The notes under the pieces: model-generated | What the model was told of the DNA's origin: nothing | The model's database searches: none | The model's input: the letters and a program-made list of their open reading frames with translations, nothing else | Source of the DNA: Betaproteobacteria bacterium | GTDB taxonomy: Bacteria > Pseudomonadota > Gammaproteobacteria > Burkholderiales > Rhodocyclaceae | Direction: 5' to 3' | Assembly: GCA_020047725.1 (NCBI GenBank) | Contig: JAIFNM010000047.1 | Coordinates: 1-51,197, forward strand | DNA length: 51,197 bases | Translations under genes and position numbers: made by a program | Shown: positions 43,888 through 51,197 of the stretch, in pieces | How positions within the stretch are numbered: the stretch's first letter is position 1 | Layout: every line of letters begins with the position of its first letter

Positions 43888-45516
43888 TTAAAGATAGAAT
43901 CGCTGGGTCAGCGCTTTGAGCTCCCCGGCCAGTGTGTTGATGTGGATGGCCGAATCATTGAGGCTGGCGATGGCTGACGAGTTCTCGTCCGTCATCTGGG
44001 CGATTCGCTCAACGTTCGTTGCTACCTGGGTGCTTGCGCTTGCCTGCTCTGCGAGTGCTTCGCTGATGTCGCTGACCGAAGCCAGTGCGAGATCGATACC
44101 CGATTTAACCTCGCGCAGTGACGAACCGGCTTCGTCGGCGAGGCGTGCACCTTCGGTAGCTTGCTGGTGGCTCATTTCAGAGCTGGCAATGGTCTGCCGG
44201 GTACTCACACCGATGGTTTCAACGGTCTGGACAATTTCCTGCGTCGAATGCGTGGTGCGTTCAGCGAGCTTGCGCACTTCGTCGGCAACGACGGCAAAGC
44301 CGCGCCCTTGTTCGCCGGCGCGAGCCGCCTCGATTGCCGCGTTGAGCGCCAGCAGGTTGGTCTGGTCGGCGATCTCCTTGATGACGTTGATGACCGAACT
44401 GATTTGCGCCGATTTTTCTGCCAGCAGTTTGATATCGGCCGTCGTGGTCGATACGGTGTTGGTGATGCTGGTCATTTCGCCGATGGTTTGATCGACGACC
44501 TTGAGTCCAACATCGATGGTTTCGCTGGACGCGATGGCATTCTTGCGCGCGGCGGCGGCACTGTCCGAAATATGGGTGATGCTGACCGTCATCTGTTCGA
44601 CGGCAGCCGCCATTGACGCGGTGGCCTCGGCCTGCTGTTCAGAGCCGAGCGTGACCTGTTTACCCGCTGCCGCCATCAGGCCCGAAGCCTCGGCCAGCTG
44701 GGCCGACGCCCGCTGAATCTGCGCCACCATTTCCCGGAGCTGTTGTTGCATAATCGCCATGCCGGCCATGACGCTGCCGGGTTTTGGCGATCTTTCCGAC
44801 TCAGTATGATCGAGATGTCCGTCGGCAATTCGTTGCGTTGCGTAGGCTACTTCCTCGGGCTCGCCGCCAAGTTGGTTGGCGATCTGGCGCGCAATGAGGA
44901 TGGTCAATCCCAGGCCGATCACGAACGCCGCAGTGCCTGCAAATATGTTGAACCAATGGTTCCGCTGATAAATGTAGTTGGCACCCTCGTATTCCCGTTT
45001 GGCCACTTCAAGCTGCACTTCAATCAGGTCGGAGAACTTGTTCGAGATCGGATCGATGATCGGGTACAACTCGTTGGCGGTAAAAGCGGCTACGCCCTCT
45101 TGATTGTGTTTCTCCAGCATCTCTTTCAGTTTGGCTATCGGGGTTTCACTGTTTTTCATCAAGGGTTCGATTTCTGTTACCAGGCGGGCCTCCTCAGGAA
45201 CGAGTACGGTCGCGAGGTACCCCTTCCATTTGCGGGCAATCAACGCTTCAGCCTCGACAATGTTCTTGATCGCCTCCTTGCCATCGATATTGCCGTTACG
45301 CGCTTTGTGTGCGGTGTCGACAATATTGACCGCATACATGTCAGCGATCTGCTTGAGATCACGTAAAGGGACAACACGGTCTTTGTAGACCGTGTCCAAC
45401 CCGGCGACCGCGGAATTCATGCCGCGATTGCCTGAGCGAATGACGACAAGCAGCGCCAACAACATGACACCACCGAGCAACAGAATGCGATGAAAGACCT
45501 TCAGTCGAGACAGCAC
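43888..45516 (-). CDS. Methyl-accepting chemotaxis protein (four-helix-bundle sensor)
   Basis: 542 residues. Transmembrane helix 1 is at about 8-27 (ILLLGGVMLLALLVVI) and helix 2 at about 190-210 (IFAGTAAFVIGLGLTILIA). The periplasmic part between them is all-helical, like Tar-type four-helix sensors. A HAMP region follows, then the cytoplasmic signalling hairpin, whose tip ADQTNLLALNAAIEAARAGE then QGRGFAVVADEVRKLAERT is the universal receptor core that binds CheA and CheW. Its start overlaps the diguanylate cyclase stop by 16 bases. No CheW-binding pentapeptide for CheR is seen at the C terminus. Confidence 0.93.
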   Translation of the reverse strand: MLSRLKVFHRILLLGGVMLLALLVVIRSGNRGMNSAVAGLDTVYKDRVVPLRDLKQIADMYAVNIVDTAHKARNGNIDGKEAIKNIVEAEALIARKWKGYLATVLVPEEARLVTEIEPLMKNSETPIAKLKEMLEKHNQEGVAAFTANELYPIIDPISNKFSDLIEVQLEVAKREYEGANYIYQRNHWFNIFAGTAAFVIGLGLTILIARQIANQLGGEPEEVAYATQRIADGHLDHTESERSPKPGSVMAGMAIMQQQLREMVAQIQRASAQLAEASGLMAAAGKQVTLGSEQQAEATASMAAAVEQMTVSITHISDSAAAARKNAIASSETIDVGLKVVDQTIGEMTSITNTVSTTTADIKLLAEKSAQISSVINVIKEIADQTNLLALNAAIEAARAGEQGRGFAVVADEVRKLAERTTHSTQEIVQTVETIGVSTRQTIASSEMSHQQATEGARLADEAGSSLREVKSGIDLALASVSDISEALAEQASASTQVATNVERIAQMTDENSSAIASLNDSAIHINTLAGELKALTQRFYL

Positions 45517-46559
45517 GGCTTCTCCCTTTTTGTGAATTGGATTGGAACAATCTTGGGGGCGGATGTTGTTCCTGCGGAAGAAACCGATGAAACCTGTTCA
45601 TCGGCATCGAGCCCGGCCGGTGTAACCTGATTCCGCCCTGCCGATTTGGCGCGGTACAAAGCCTTGTCGGCTTGCTGGAACAGGAAATCCTCGTCACATC
45701 CTTCGTGTGGAATTAGGGATATCAGACCGATGCTGAGCGTTGCCTGTCGGGCATCGTCGATGACCATCCTGAGCGCATGGGCAGCTTTTCGGATCGATTC
45801 CGCAATTCTTTGCGCTATGGGCTGTTCAGTGTCGCCCAGAATCAGCGCGAACTCGTCGCCGCCGATGCGTGCCGCAAGATCGTCCGGCCGGCGGGCATGC
45901 TCCTGTAGAATTCGGCTAATCTGGATCAGGCATCGGTCCCCGGCAGCATGCCCGAACGCATCGTTGTAATTCTTGAAGTAATCGATATCGATCATGAGCA
46001 GGCTGATGGGCGTGCAGCTGCGGCTGCGGCTGCGCATTTCTCGGCCAAGGAACTGTTGAAAAGCTCTCCGGTTGCCCAATCCGGTCAATGGGTCTTGCAT
46101 CGCCAGTGCTTCTGCACGCAGTTCGGCCTGCTTACGCTGCGTGATGTCATGATGAGAAATCACGAAGAATCCTGCGCATTCATCGCCCTGCAGCGGCGTC
46201 ATCCGCATCAAGAACCAGCGCTGTTCATTTGGACTGTGGCACGGGTATTCATGGCAGAAAGTCTCCTCCTCGCCAGACAGCACCTTTTGGAACACTTGCA
46301 ATATCTCACCAGCCAGGCTATCGCCTTCGGCTGCCGATCTGGAGAGCGTTTCAAGATAGTTTTGGCTCACGCTGGGATAGTCGTGCACCATGCCATTTTC
46401 GGCACCGAACTTTTGCCAGGCCAAATTGACCTCGAGAATGTTTCCCGTCTGGTCAATGACAGCGATCTGCTCTTCCAACGAATGGAACACCGAGGTATGT
46501 AGAGCCGCCGATATCGTCACGATAAAAGCATCCTTATGAGGCATCTGTCCAAGCTTCAT
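45501..46559 (-). CDS. PAS-GGDEF diguanylate cyclase
   Basis: 352 residues. An N-terminal PAS domain (about 25-150; EEQIAVIDQTGNILEVNLAW, EYPCHSPNEQRWFLMRM, ISHHDITQRKQAE) is followed by a GGDEF domain with DPLTGLGNRRAF and the intact active site RIGGDEFALIL, so it should make c-di-GMP. An inhibitory RxxD site is not evident five residues before GGDEF, so product inhibition through that site is unlikely. The PAS resembles the fourth PAS of the large kinase (EYPCDSPTEKRWF), suggesting both sense the same signal. The start overlaps the upstream receptor gene stop by 4 bases. Confidence 0.92.
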   Translation of the reverse strand: MKLGQMPHKDAFIVTISAALHTSVFHSLEEQIAVIDQTGNILEVNLAWQKFGAENGMVHDYPSVSQNYLETLSRSAAEGDSLAGEILQVFQKVLSGEEETFCHEYPCHSPNEQRWFLMRMTPLQGDECAGFFVISHHDITQRKQAELRAEALAMQDPLTGLGNRRAFQQFLGREMRSRSRSCTPISLLMIDIDYFKNYNDAFGHAAGDRCLIQISRILQEHARRPDDLAARIGGDEFALILGDTEQPIAQRIAESIRKAAHALRMVIDDARQATLSIGLISLIPHEGCDEDFLFQQADKALYRAKSAGRNQVTPAGLDADEQVSSVSSAGTTSAPKIVPIQFTKREKPCCLD

Positions 46560-48637
46560 TCCGAGAACTGCGCTGAGAGTCGATTGAGTTTCTCGGCGAG
46601 CACGGCCAGATCTTGCGATTGCCGCGCAGATTGTTGTGCGGCGTCCAGATCACTCTCCGAACGAGAGGCGATGGCTGCCATGGCCTTGGCGACCTCGCGC
46701 GTGGCGGCCGCACTTTCTCCGAGCGAATCCTGAATCTGCTGCATCGCCTGCGTACTCGCTGTGACCGAGTTCTCAACCTGCCCCGCCATGTCTCCCGCGC
46801 TGCCAGCTCGCTGGGCGCCGGCGATGACTTGTTTGCTACTGTCGGCGATTTCACCAGCCACATCGGTACTGGTTTCCTGGATACGCTGAATCATCGTCGC
46901 GATCTCTTGCGTCGAATAGGCCGTGCGTTCGGCGAGCTTGCGGACTTCGTCCGCCACTACTGAAAATCCTCTTCCTTGTTCACCGGCTCGCGCCGCCTCG
47001 ATCGCCGCATTGAGCGCCAACAAATTGGTCTGGTCGGCGACGTCCTTGATGACAAGCACGATACGAGAGATTTCTTGGGACATCTCGGCCAGATTGGCGA
47101 TTTTTCTCTCAGTGTTAAGGACTTTCTTTGCGGCCTGGTCGATCTGCGCGGCCACTTCATGACTGAGTGCTGCGCTCTCTTGCGTTCGCCGTGAGGATTC
47201 TCGGGCATCGTCGATAGCGCTCAGCGCATTCGCTGTCATCTCGTCCATAGCGACCGAGAGCTCTTCAACGGAGGATGAGATGGTGCTGATCGCGGTTGAT
47301 TGGCCGTCGGCCGACTCTAGCGATGTTGTGCTTGCCCGCATAATCTGCGCACTGTGATGTTCTAATGACCGCGCTGTTTGCTTGATCACGCTGATGGCTT
47401 CGTGCAACCGATTCCGGAGCATGGCGACCCGCGTCAAGATCGTGCCGAATTCGTTTTCGCTTCCGCCGGTGATGACCTCGGACAAATTCCCGCCAGCCAC
47501 TTGCGACACTGTCCTTTCGGTACGCCGTGCATCCCGTGTAATCTGCGCCAGCAGCAATCCGGAGAAGATGAGACCAATAAGCACTGCGGACAAACCAATA
47601 GAGGCGCTTCGATTACGGGCCGCCAATGATTTTGCTTCCAACTGGCCGAGTAACTCGGGGGTGTGCTTGTCGAGGCGCGCGATTTCCGCCAGCATAATGT
47701 CCCGCATTTCGCGCCATTTTGGCGTTTCGCTCTTGTTGAGTTGGGACTTGGCCAACTCTAATTCCCCGGCCTTGATATAACGGAAAATGACTTCATGAAT
47801 CGTTCGCTGCTCGGAACGAAGCGACAGGATTTTCTGTGGCAAACCGGATTTGAAGTGGCTGTCGTCTACTGCCCTGGCTTCGGTGACTGCTTTGTCGAAG
47901 GATGTCTCGGCGGTCTTGTAGTTCTCATAGGCCTTGGGGTTGGCGGGATCGAGCATGATGTTCCGGGTCGCCTGACCCATTTGCAATCCCTGGGCGTAGA
48001 GATTATAGAAACCGGCCCGGCGTACCACGTCGTAATCGATGTATTGGCGGTACGCGCGCTCAATGACACCGGCCGAGCGCTGGCTGTCGATCAGGCTGCC
48101 GATAAAAAGCAGCATCACGACCCCCATAATGATGCCCAACCGCGTGCCGATCCGGATGTTGGAAATCCGGGCTACGAGCCGCTCAAAGATGCCCACTATG
48201 CCCTGACGAACGAGTTGCCCTTCGCGAAGCTTTAGGTGCGTATCCGTATTGAGTTTGCGGTAAAGGTGCTCGGCCGCTTCAACTTCGTCTGCCTTTGGTT
48301 TGACGCGCACGGACATGTAGCCACCATCCTGCATGGGAGTGACCGACGTTCGCACCCAATAATGGTCGCCATTCTTGCAACGATTCTTGACGATGCCCGA
48401 CCAGGGTCGCCCTTGCTTGATCGTCTGCCATAGATCGCGAAAGGTCTCAGCCGGCATGTCAGGGTGTCTGAGCAGATTGTGCGGCTTGCCCATCAATTCG
48501 TCGCTGGAAAAGCCGCTGATTTCAACAAAATCATCATTGACGAAGGTAATTTGCCCCTTGTCATCAGTGTGCGAAATGATGGCGATGTCTGACCCTATCT
48601 CGATCGCTCTGCCGGTTACCGGTTGGCTGTTTCTCAT
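46556..48637 (-). CDS. PAS-containing methyl-accepting chemotaxis protein (Aer-like)
   Basis: 693 residues. The N-terminal cytoplasmic PAS (about 15-125; DDKGQITFVNDDFVEISGFS, LLRHPDMPAETFRDLW, NRCKNGDHYWVRTSVTPM) is the Aer/redox type. Two membrane helices follow (LGIIMGVVMLLFIGSLI; IGLSAVLIGLIFSGLLLA) with a helical periplasmic loop between them, then HAMP and the conserved receptor tip (ADQTNLLALNAAIEAARAGE). Having both a PAS and a periplasmic sensor suggests energy taxis combined with ligand sensing. It is coupled to the diguanylate cyclase gene downstream (ATGA). Confidence 0.92.
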   Translation of the reverse strand: MRNSQPVTGRAIEIGSDIAIISHTDDKGQITFVNDDFVEISGFSSDELMGKPHNLLRHPDMPAETFRDLWQTIKQGRPWSGIVKNRCKNGDHYWVRTSVTPMQDGGYMSVRVKPKADEVEAAEHLYRKLNTDTHLKLREGQLVRQGIVGIFERLVARISNIRIGTRLGIIMGVVMLLFIGSLIDSQRSAGVIERAYRQYIDYDVVRRAGFYNLYAQGLQMGQATRNIMLDPANPKAYENYKTAETSFDKAVTEARAVDDSHFKSGLPQKILSLRSEQRTIHEVIFRYIKAGELELAKSQLNKSETPKWREMRDIMLAEIARLDKHTPELLGQLEAKSLAARNRSASIGLSAVLIGLIFSGLLLAQITRDARRTERTVSQVAGGNLSEVITGGSENEFGTILTRVAMLRNRLHEAISVIKQTARSLEHHSAQIMRASTTSLESADGQSTAISTISSSVEELSVAMDEMTANALSAIDDARESSRRTQESAALSHEVAAQIDQAAKKVLNTERKIANLAEMSQEISRIVLVIKDVADQTNLLALNAAIEAARAGEQGRGFSVVADEVRKLAERTAYSTQEIATMIQRIQETSTDVAGEIADSSKQVIAGAQRAGSAGDMAGQVENSVTASTQAMQQIQDSLGESAAATREVAKAMAAIASRSESDLDAAQQSARQSQDLAVLAEKLNRLSAQFSE

Positions 48638-48682
48638 GACGACGTTTCCCCAAATAGACCTGTCTACATCACCGGCTAACCT

Positions 48683-50714
48683 TCATCCGATCGTGCTCCG
48701 TACTTCTTCCCCGAGGCGAACGACTTCTTCGGCGGCTTGACCCGATTGCTGCGCGGCGCGGCTGCTTTCTTCGGCAACCTGAGCTACTTTTTCGGTCTGG
48801 TTGGCCATGCTTTGGCTGGCCACGCTTGATTCGGCAAGCGACTCGGTGATCTGCCGCACAACACCGACAACTCGTTCGGTCCCTCCTTGAATGCCGTTGA
48901 TGGCGGTACCGGCCTCGACGGCCAGGGTTGCGCCCTGATCGATCTGCCCCATGGCCGCGTTCATGGCCTGCGTGGCCTGTTGTGCTCGGCTCTCGATCGA
49001 ACCAGTGACGCGTGCGATTTCCTCCGTCGCCTTACGCGTGCGTTCAGCGAGCTTTCGTACTTCGTCGGCGACAACGGCAAACCCCCCTACCTTGTTCGCC
49101 TGCACGTGCAGCCTCGATGGCGGCATTAAGTGCGAGAAGGTTGGTCTGCTCGGCCACATCCTTGATCACAGAGACAATGCCGGATATCTGTCTCGACTCT
49201 TCGCCCAGCGCGCCAACGGCCTCTGCCGTTGCCTGCATGGTTTCGGCGATCGCATTCATTTCGGCAGTGGCCCGCAGAATGGTTGCCCCGCCACCGCGCG
49301 AGTCGTCACCCGCAGCCTGCGAAAGTTTGGCGGCTTCGTTGGCGCTGTCCGAAATCTGACTGATGCCGACGCTGAGTTCTTCGACCGAGGCGGCCATGTC
49401 ACTTGCCGCGTCACTGGCCCTGCCGGAATTGGCGGCAGCGTCCTGTGCCGCCCCGGAAAGCGAGCGTGCAGCGGCATCCAGGCGTTCGATGCGGGTCAGG
49501 ATGTCGCCGAACGCGCCACGTAGGGTCCGCATCAGGCGCTGCACGGCGCCGATGGTCTGTCCAACTTCGTCCTGGCTTGAGGTGGTAAGGCTTAGCGTCA
49601 GATCACGGTGCTGTTCCACGTCCGTACAGAAGCGTTGCAGTTCCGCCAGCGGCCTGGTCACCACGCGTCCGACCACCAGGTAGATAAGGATCGGTAAGAG
49701 CAGGAGCAGGACCGCTCCCGAAATCATCACAATACGTTCTACGGCGACGACACCGCTTGAGAGTTCGGCTTTGTCGGCCCTGGCGGCGATGATCCAGCCG
49801 AAAGGGCTGAAGGCCGCGAATTGAACAACGGCTTCAGAAGTCGAGTTGCTTCCAGTAGCCTTCCAAACGTAATGAATAACCCCTTGCTTTTTATTGAGTA
49901 TGTCCTTGATGAAGAATTGACCGTCTTCGTCCCTGAGATCTAAACCACTCTTCTCCTCAAGGTTGGGGTTGGGATGAACCACAAACTGTCCGTATTCTGG
50001 CGTGCCGGTTTTGTCGTTGAGGACAAAGACGTAGCCGGTCTCGCCGATCTTGACTGCTTTCAGGCGCTCCTTGAGCTTCGCCATGTTCTCAGTTAGATCG
50101 ACGCCCACGAAGAGCGCGCCGATCAGTTGTCCACCTTCGCTTATCGGCCGGTAGCGGGTGTAATAGTCGCGCCCGAAGAGGCGGGCGACACCATGGAATT
50201 CTTCGCCAGCCTTAAGGCGTGCATAGGCAGGGTGACTTCGGTCGAGGACGGTTCCGACGGCGCGATTACCCGATTCTGTCTTCAAAGAGGTGGTGACCCG
50301 AATGAAATCTTCTCCGTCACGAGCAAAGAACGTAGCTACGGTCTTTGTTTCGGCGTAATAGCGGTCGAGCCAGGTAACTTCATTATTCACTACGGATGCG
50401 CCGTGATAGAGAGCGGGCGTATCGCGATCTCCGACGCGGATGCGCACCTTGTCGTCGAGCCTGAAAGTGTTTGGGTAGCCAAGCTTGACCCCGCCAAGGA
50501 GACGCGCACTGGTGATTTCAAGTTCCGTGGCGAACGTCTCGACCAACGACAGGGCTTGAGCATTGACCCCTGCTGCAATGTTCTCCGCGGTCTCATTTGC
50601 ATGTTTCTCGGCCTTCAGCGCGATCGTCAGACCAGCCGCGACAAACGAGAGAACCAACGACAGAATTAACGCGATAACAAGCTTTTGACCAATGCGCAGT
50701 TGGATTGTTTTCAT
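48683..50714 (-). pseudogene. Cache-domain methyl-accepting chemotaxis protein with a frameshift
   Basis: ATG at 50714 (MKTIQLRIGQK) is preferred over an upstream TTG. Order: transmembrane helix 1 (LVIALILSLVLSFVAAGL), a large periplasmic Cache region (SGNRAVGTVLDRSHPAYARL, GRDYYTRYRPISEGGQLIGA), helix 2 (IVMISGAVLLLLLPILIYLV), HAMP, receptor tip. At the tip the frame breaks after EQGRG: a run of six C on the plus strand (49082-49087) has one base more than the codons need. The other frame continues with GFAVVADEVRKLAERTRKAT to the end at 48683. It is either a recent mutation, a slippage-switched gene or a sequencing error; otherwise the protein is complete (about 677 residues). Confidence 0.85.
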
Positions 50715-50726
50715 GTTTGAATCCAA

Positions 50727-51153
50727 GTTTTTTTCGTCCCGGAGATTCCGTCGATAGAGTAGTGAGCGCGAGGATCAGCGGTGCTCTCCCTCTGGCTATT
50801 GCAAATTTTATCGATATGCTCTAATCACAACTGGTTGCGACTGATAGTCATCGATATATAACTAATCAGCAATTGATACAAATGACTATTAATATAGGTA
50901 CAAATAACTAAACTGGCATCCAAGCCTTTCGGTGAAACTCGCTGTTCGCTCACCAAGTACCTGCCTCGTGAAGCCATCCGGCATCTTCTGGGGAAGGTAA
51001 TAGGCCCCGATAAACAGCTGGGAAAAGCAGATGCAATTACTCAACATAATGATTAGAGCGTCCCCTCGCTGGGAACTTAGGAAAAAAGGGGCCATATTAA
51101 TACGGCGAGTTAAGGTCAAATCTGGTGTACGGGATGCTTTTAGCATTGATTGA
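50727..51153. other. Gene-free upstream region of the signalling block
   Basis: No gene supported. The first 150 bases are AT-rich and probably carry the promoter of the signalling operon. A 99-codon minus-strand frame at 50889-51188 has no recognisable features. Confidence 0.4.
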
Positions 51154-51197
51154 TCAGGCAGCGAGCTTCTGCTGTTTGGTTTCATCACCGGTTGCTG
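51154..51197 (-). CDS. 3' end of an unidentified gene (partial)
   Basis: The minus-strand frame open from the window edge reads ATGDETKQQKLAA and stops at 51156-51154. The composition is like a natural protein C terminus. Nothing more can be said. Confidence 0.3.
   Translation of the reverse strand, partial: ATGDETKQQKLAA

Noticed and set aside
1..51197. CRISPR arrays, tRNA or rRNA genes
   Set aside because: No regularly spaced direct repeats, cloverleaf-type segments or rRNA-like stretches were seen on reading both strands; small or divergent cases could be missed by eye.

Overview
The window reads like an accessory region of a Gram-negative proteobacterium, most likely a betaproteobacterium and possibly Rhodocyclales-like. 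That placement is inference from the signalling proteins, the BCCT and YfcC transporters and the IS types; no rRNA, tRNA or ribosomal gene is present to fix it. By eye the left 16 kb is less GC-rich than the right 17 kb, and the two are separated by decayed mobile DNA.

Layout. (1) 1-4.7 kb, plus strand: the 3' end of an unknown gene, a Gfo/Idh/MocA oxidoreductase, an FGGY kinase, an L-fucose-isomerase-like protein and a beta-sandwich-like protein of unknown role. (2) 5.2-16.2 kb: a LysR regulator and a sugar/polyol regulon made of D-lyxose-type isomerase, PfkB kinase, MtlD-type dehydrogenase, a LacI regulator and a ribose-type ABC importer. A broken mtlD fragment lies in the original position behind the kinase. 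Two near-identical palindromes (10314-10349 and 16099-16124), each just downstream of a TTGACA-17-TATNNT promoter, tie the catabolic genes and the importer to one LacI-type repressor. (3) 16.2-18.7 kb: remnants of a tyrosine recombinase, an IS256 transposase and a TPR/FkbM methyltransferase gene. (4) 18.8-32.7 kb: the main finding, an apparently complete ergothioneine degradation locus. (5) 32.7-34.1 kb: broken IS110 and IS5 transposases. (6) 34.3-50.7 kb: nine co-oriented signalling genes (PAS-LuxR regulator, HD-GYP regulator, two multi-domain histidine kinases, a response regulator, a diguanylate cyclase and three chemoreceptors).

How block 4 works together. A histidine-ammonia-lyase-like enzyme lacks the Ala-Ser-Gly triad that forms the MIO cofactor, as expected for ergothionase (ergothioneine to thiourocanate plus trimethylamine). 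Its neighbour is a BCCT-family carrier, suited to a betaine such as ergothioneine. A divergent urocanase (predicted thiourocanate hydratase) is translationally coupled to a DUF917-family protein (predicted thiohydantoin desulfurase). A cyclic amidohydrolase (predicted hydantoin-propionate hydrolase) and an M20 carbamoylase (predicted N-carbamoyl-L-glutamate hydrolase) would finish the route to L-glutamate. A YfcC-type carrier and a LysR regulator are embedded in the locus. A CATAACA-N3-TGTTATG palindrome occurs before both desulfurase gene starts and before the YfcC gene, and in weaker form in the LysR/amidohydrolase gap, so one regulator plausibly controls the whole route. A second desulfurase-hydratase pair has been collapsed by a deletion, leaving the start of one gene joined to the end of the other in front of the BCCT and lyase genes. 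Substrate assignments rest on family knowledge and gene order and are not proven by the sequence.
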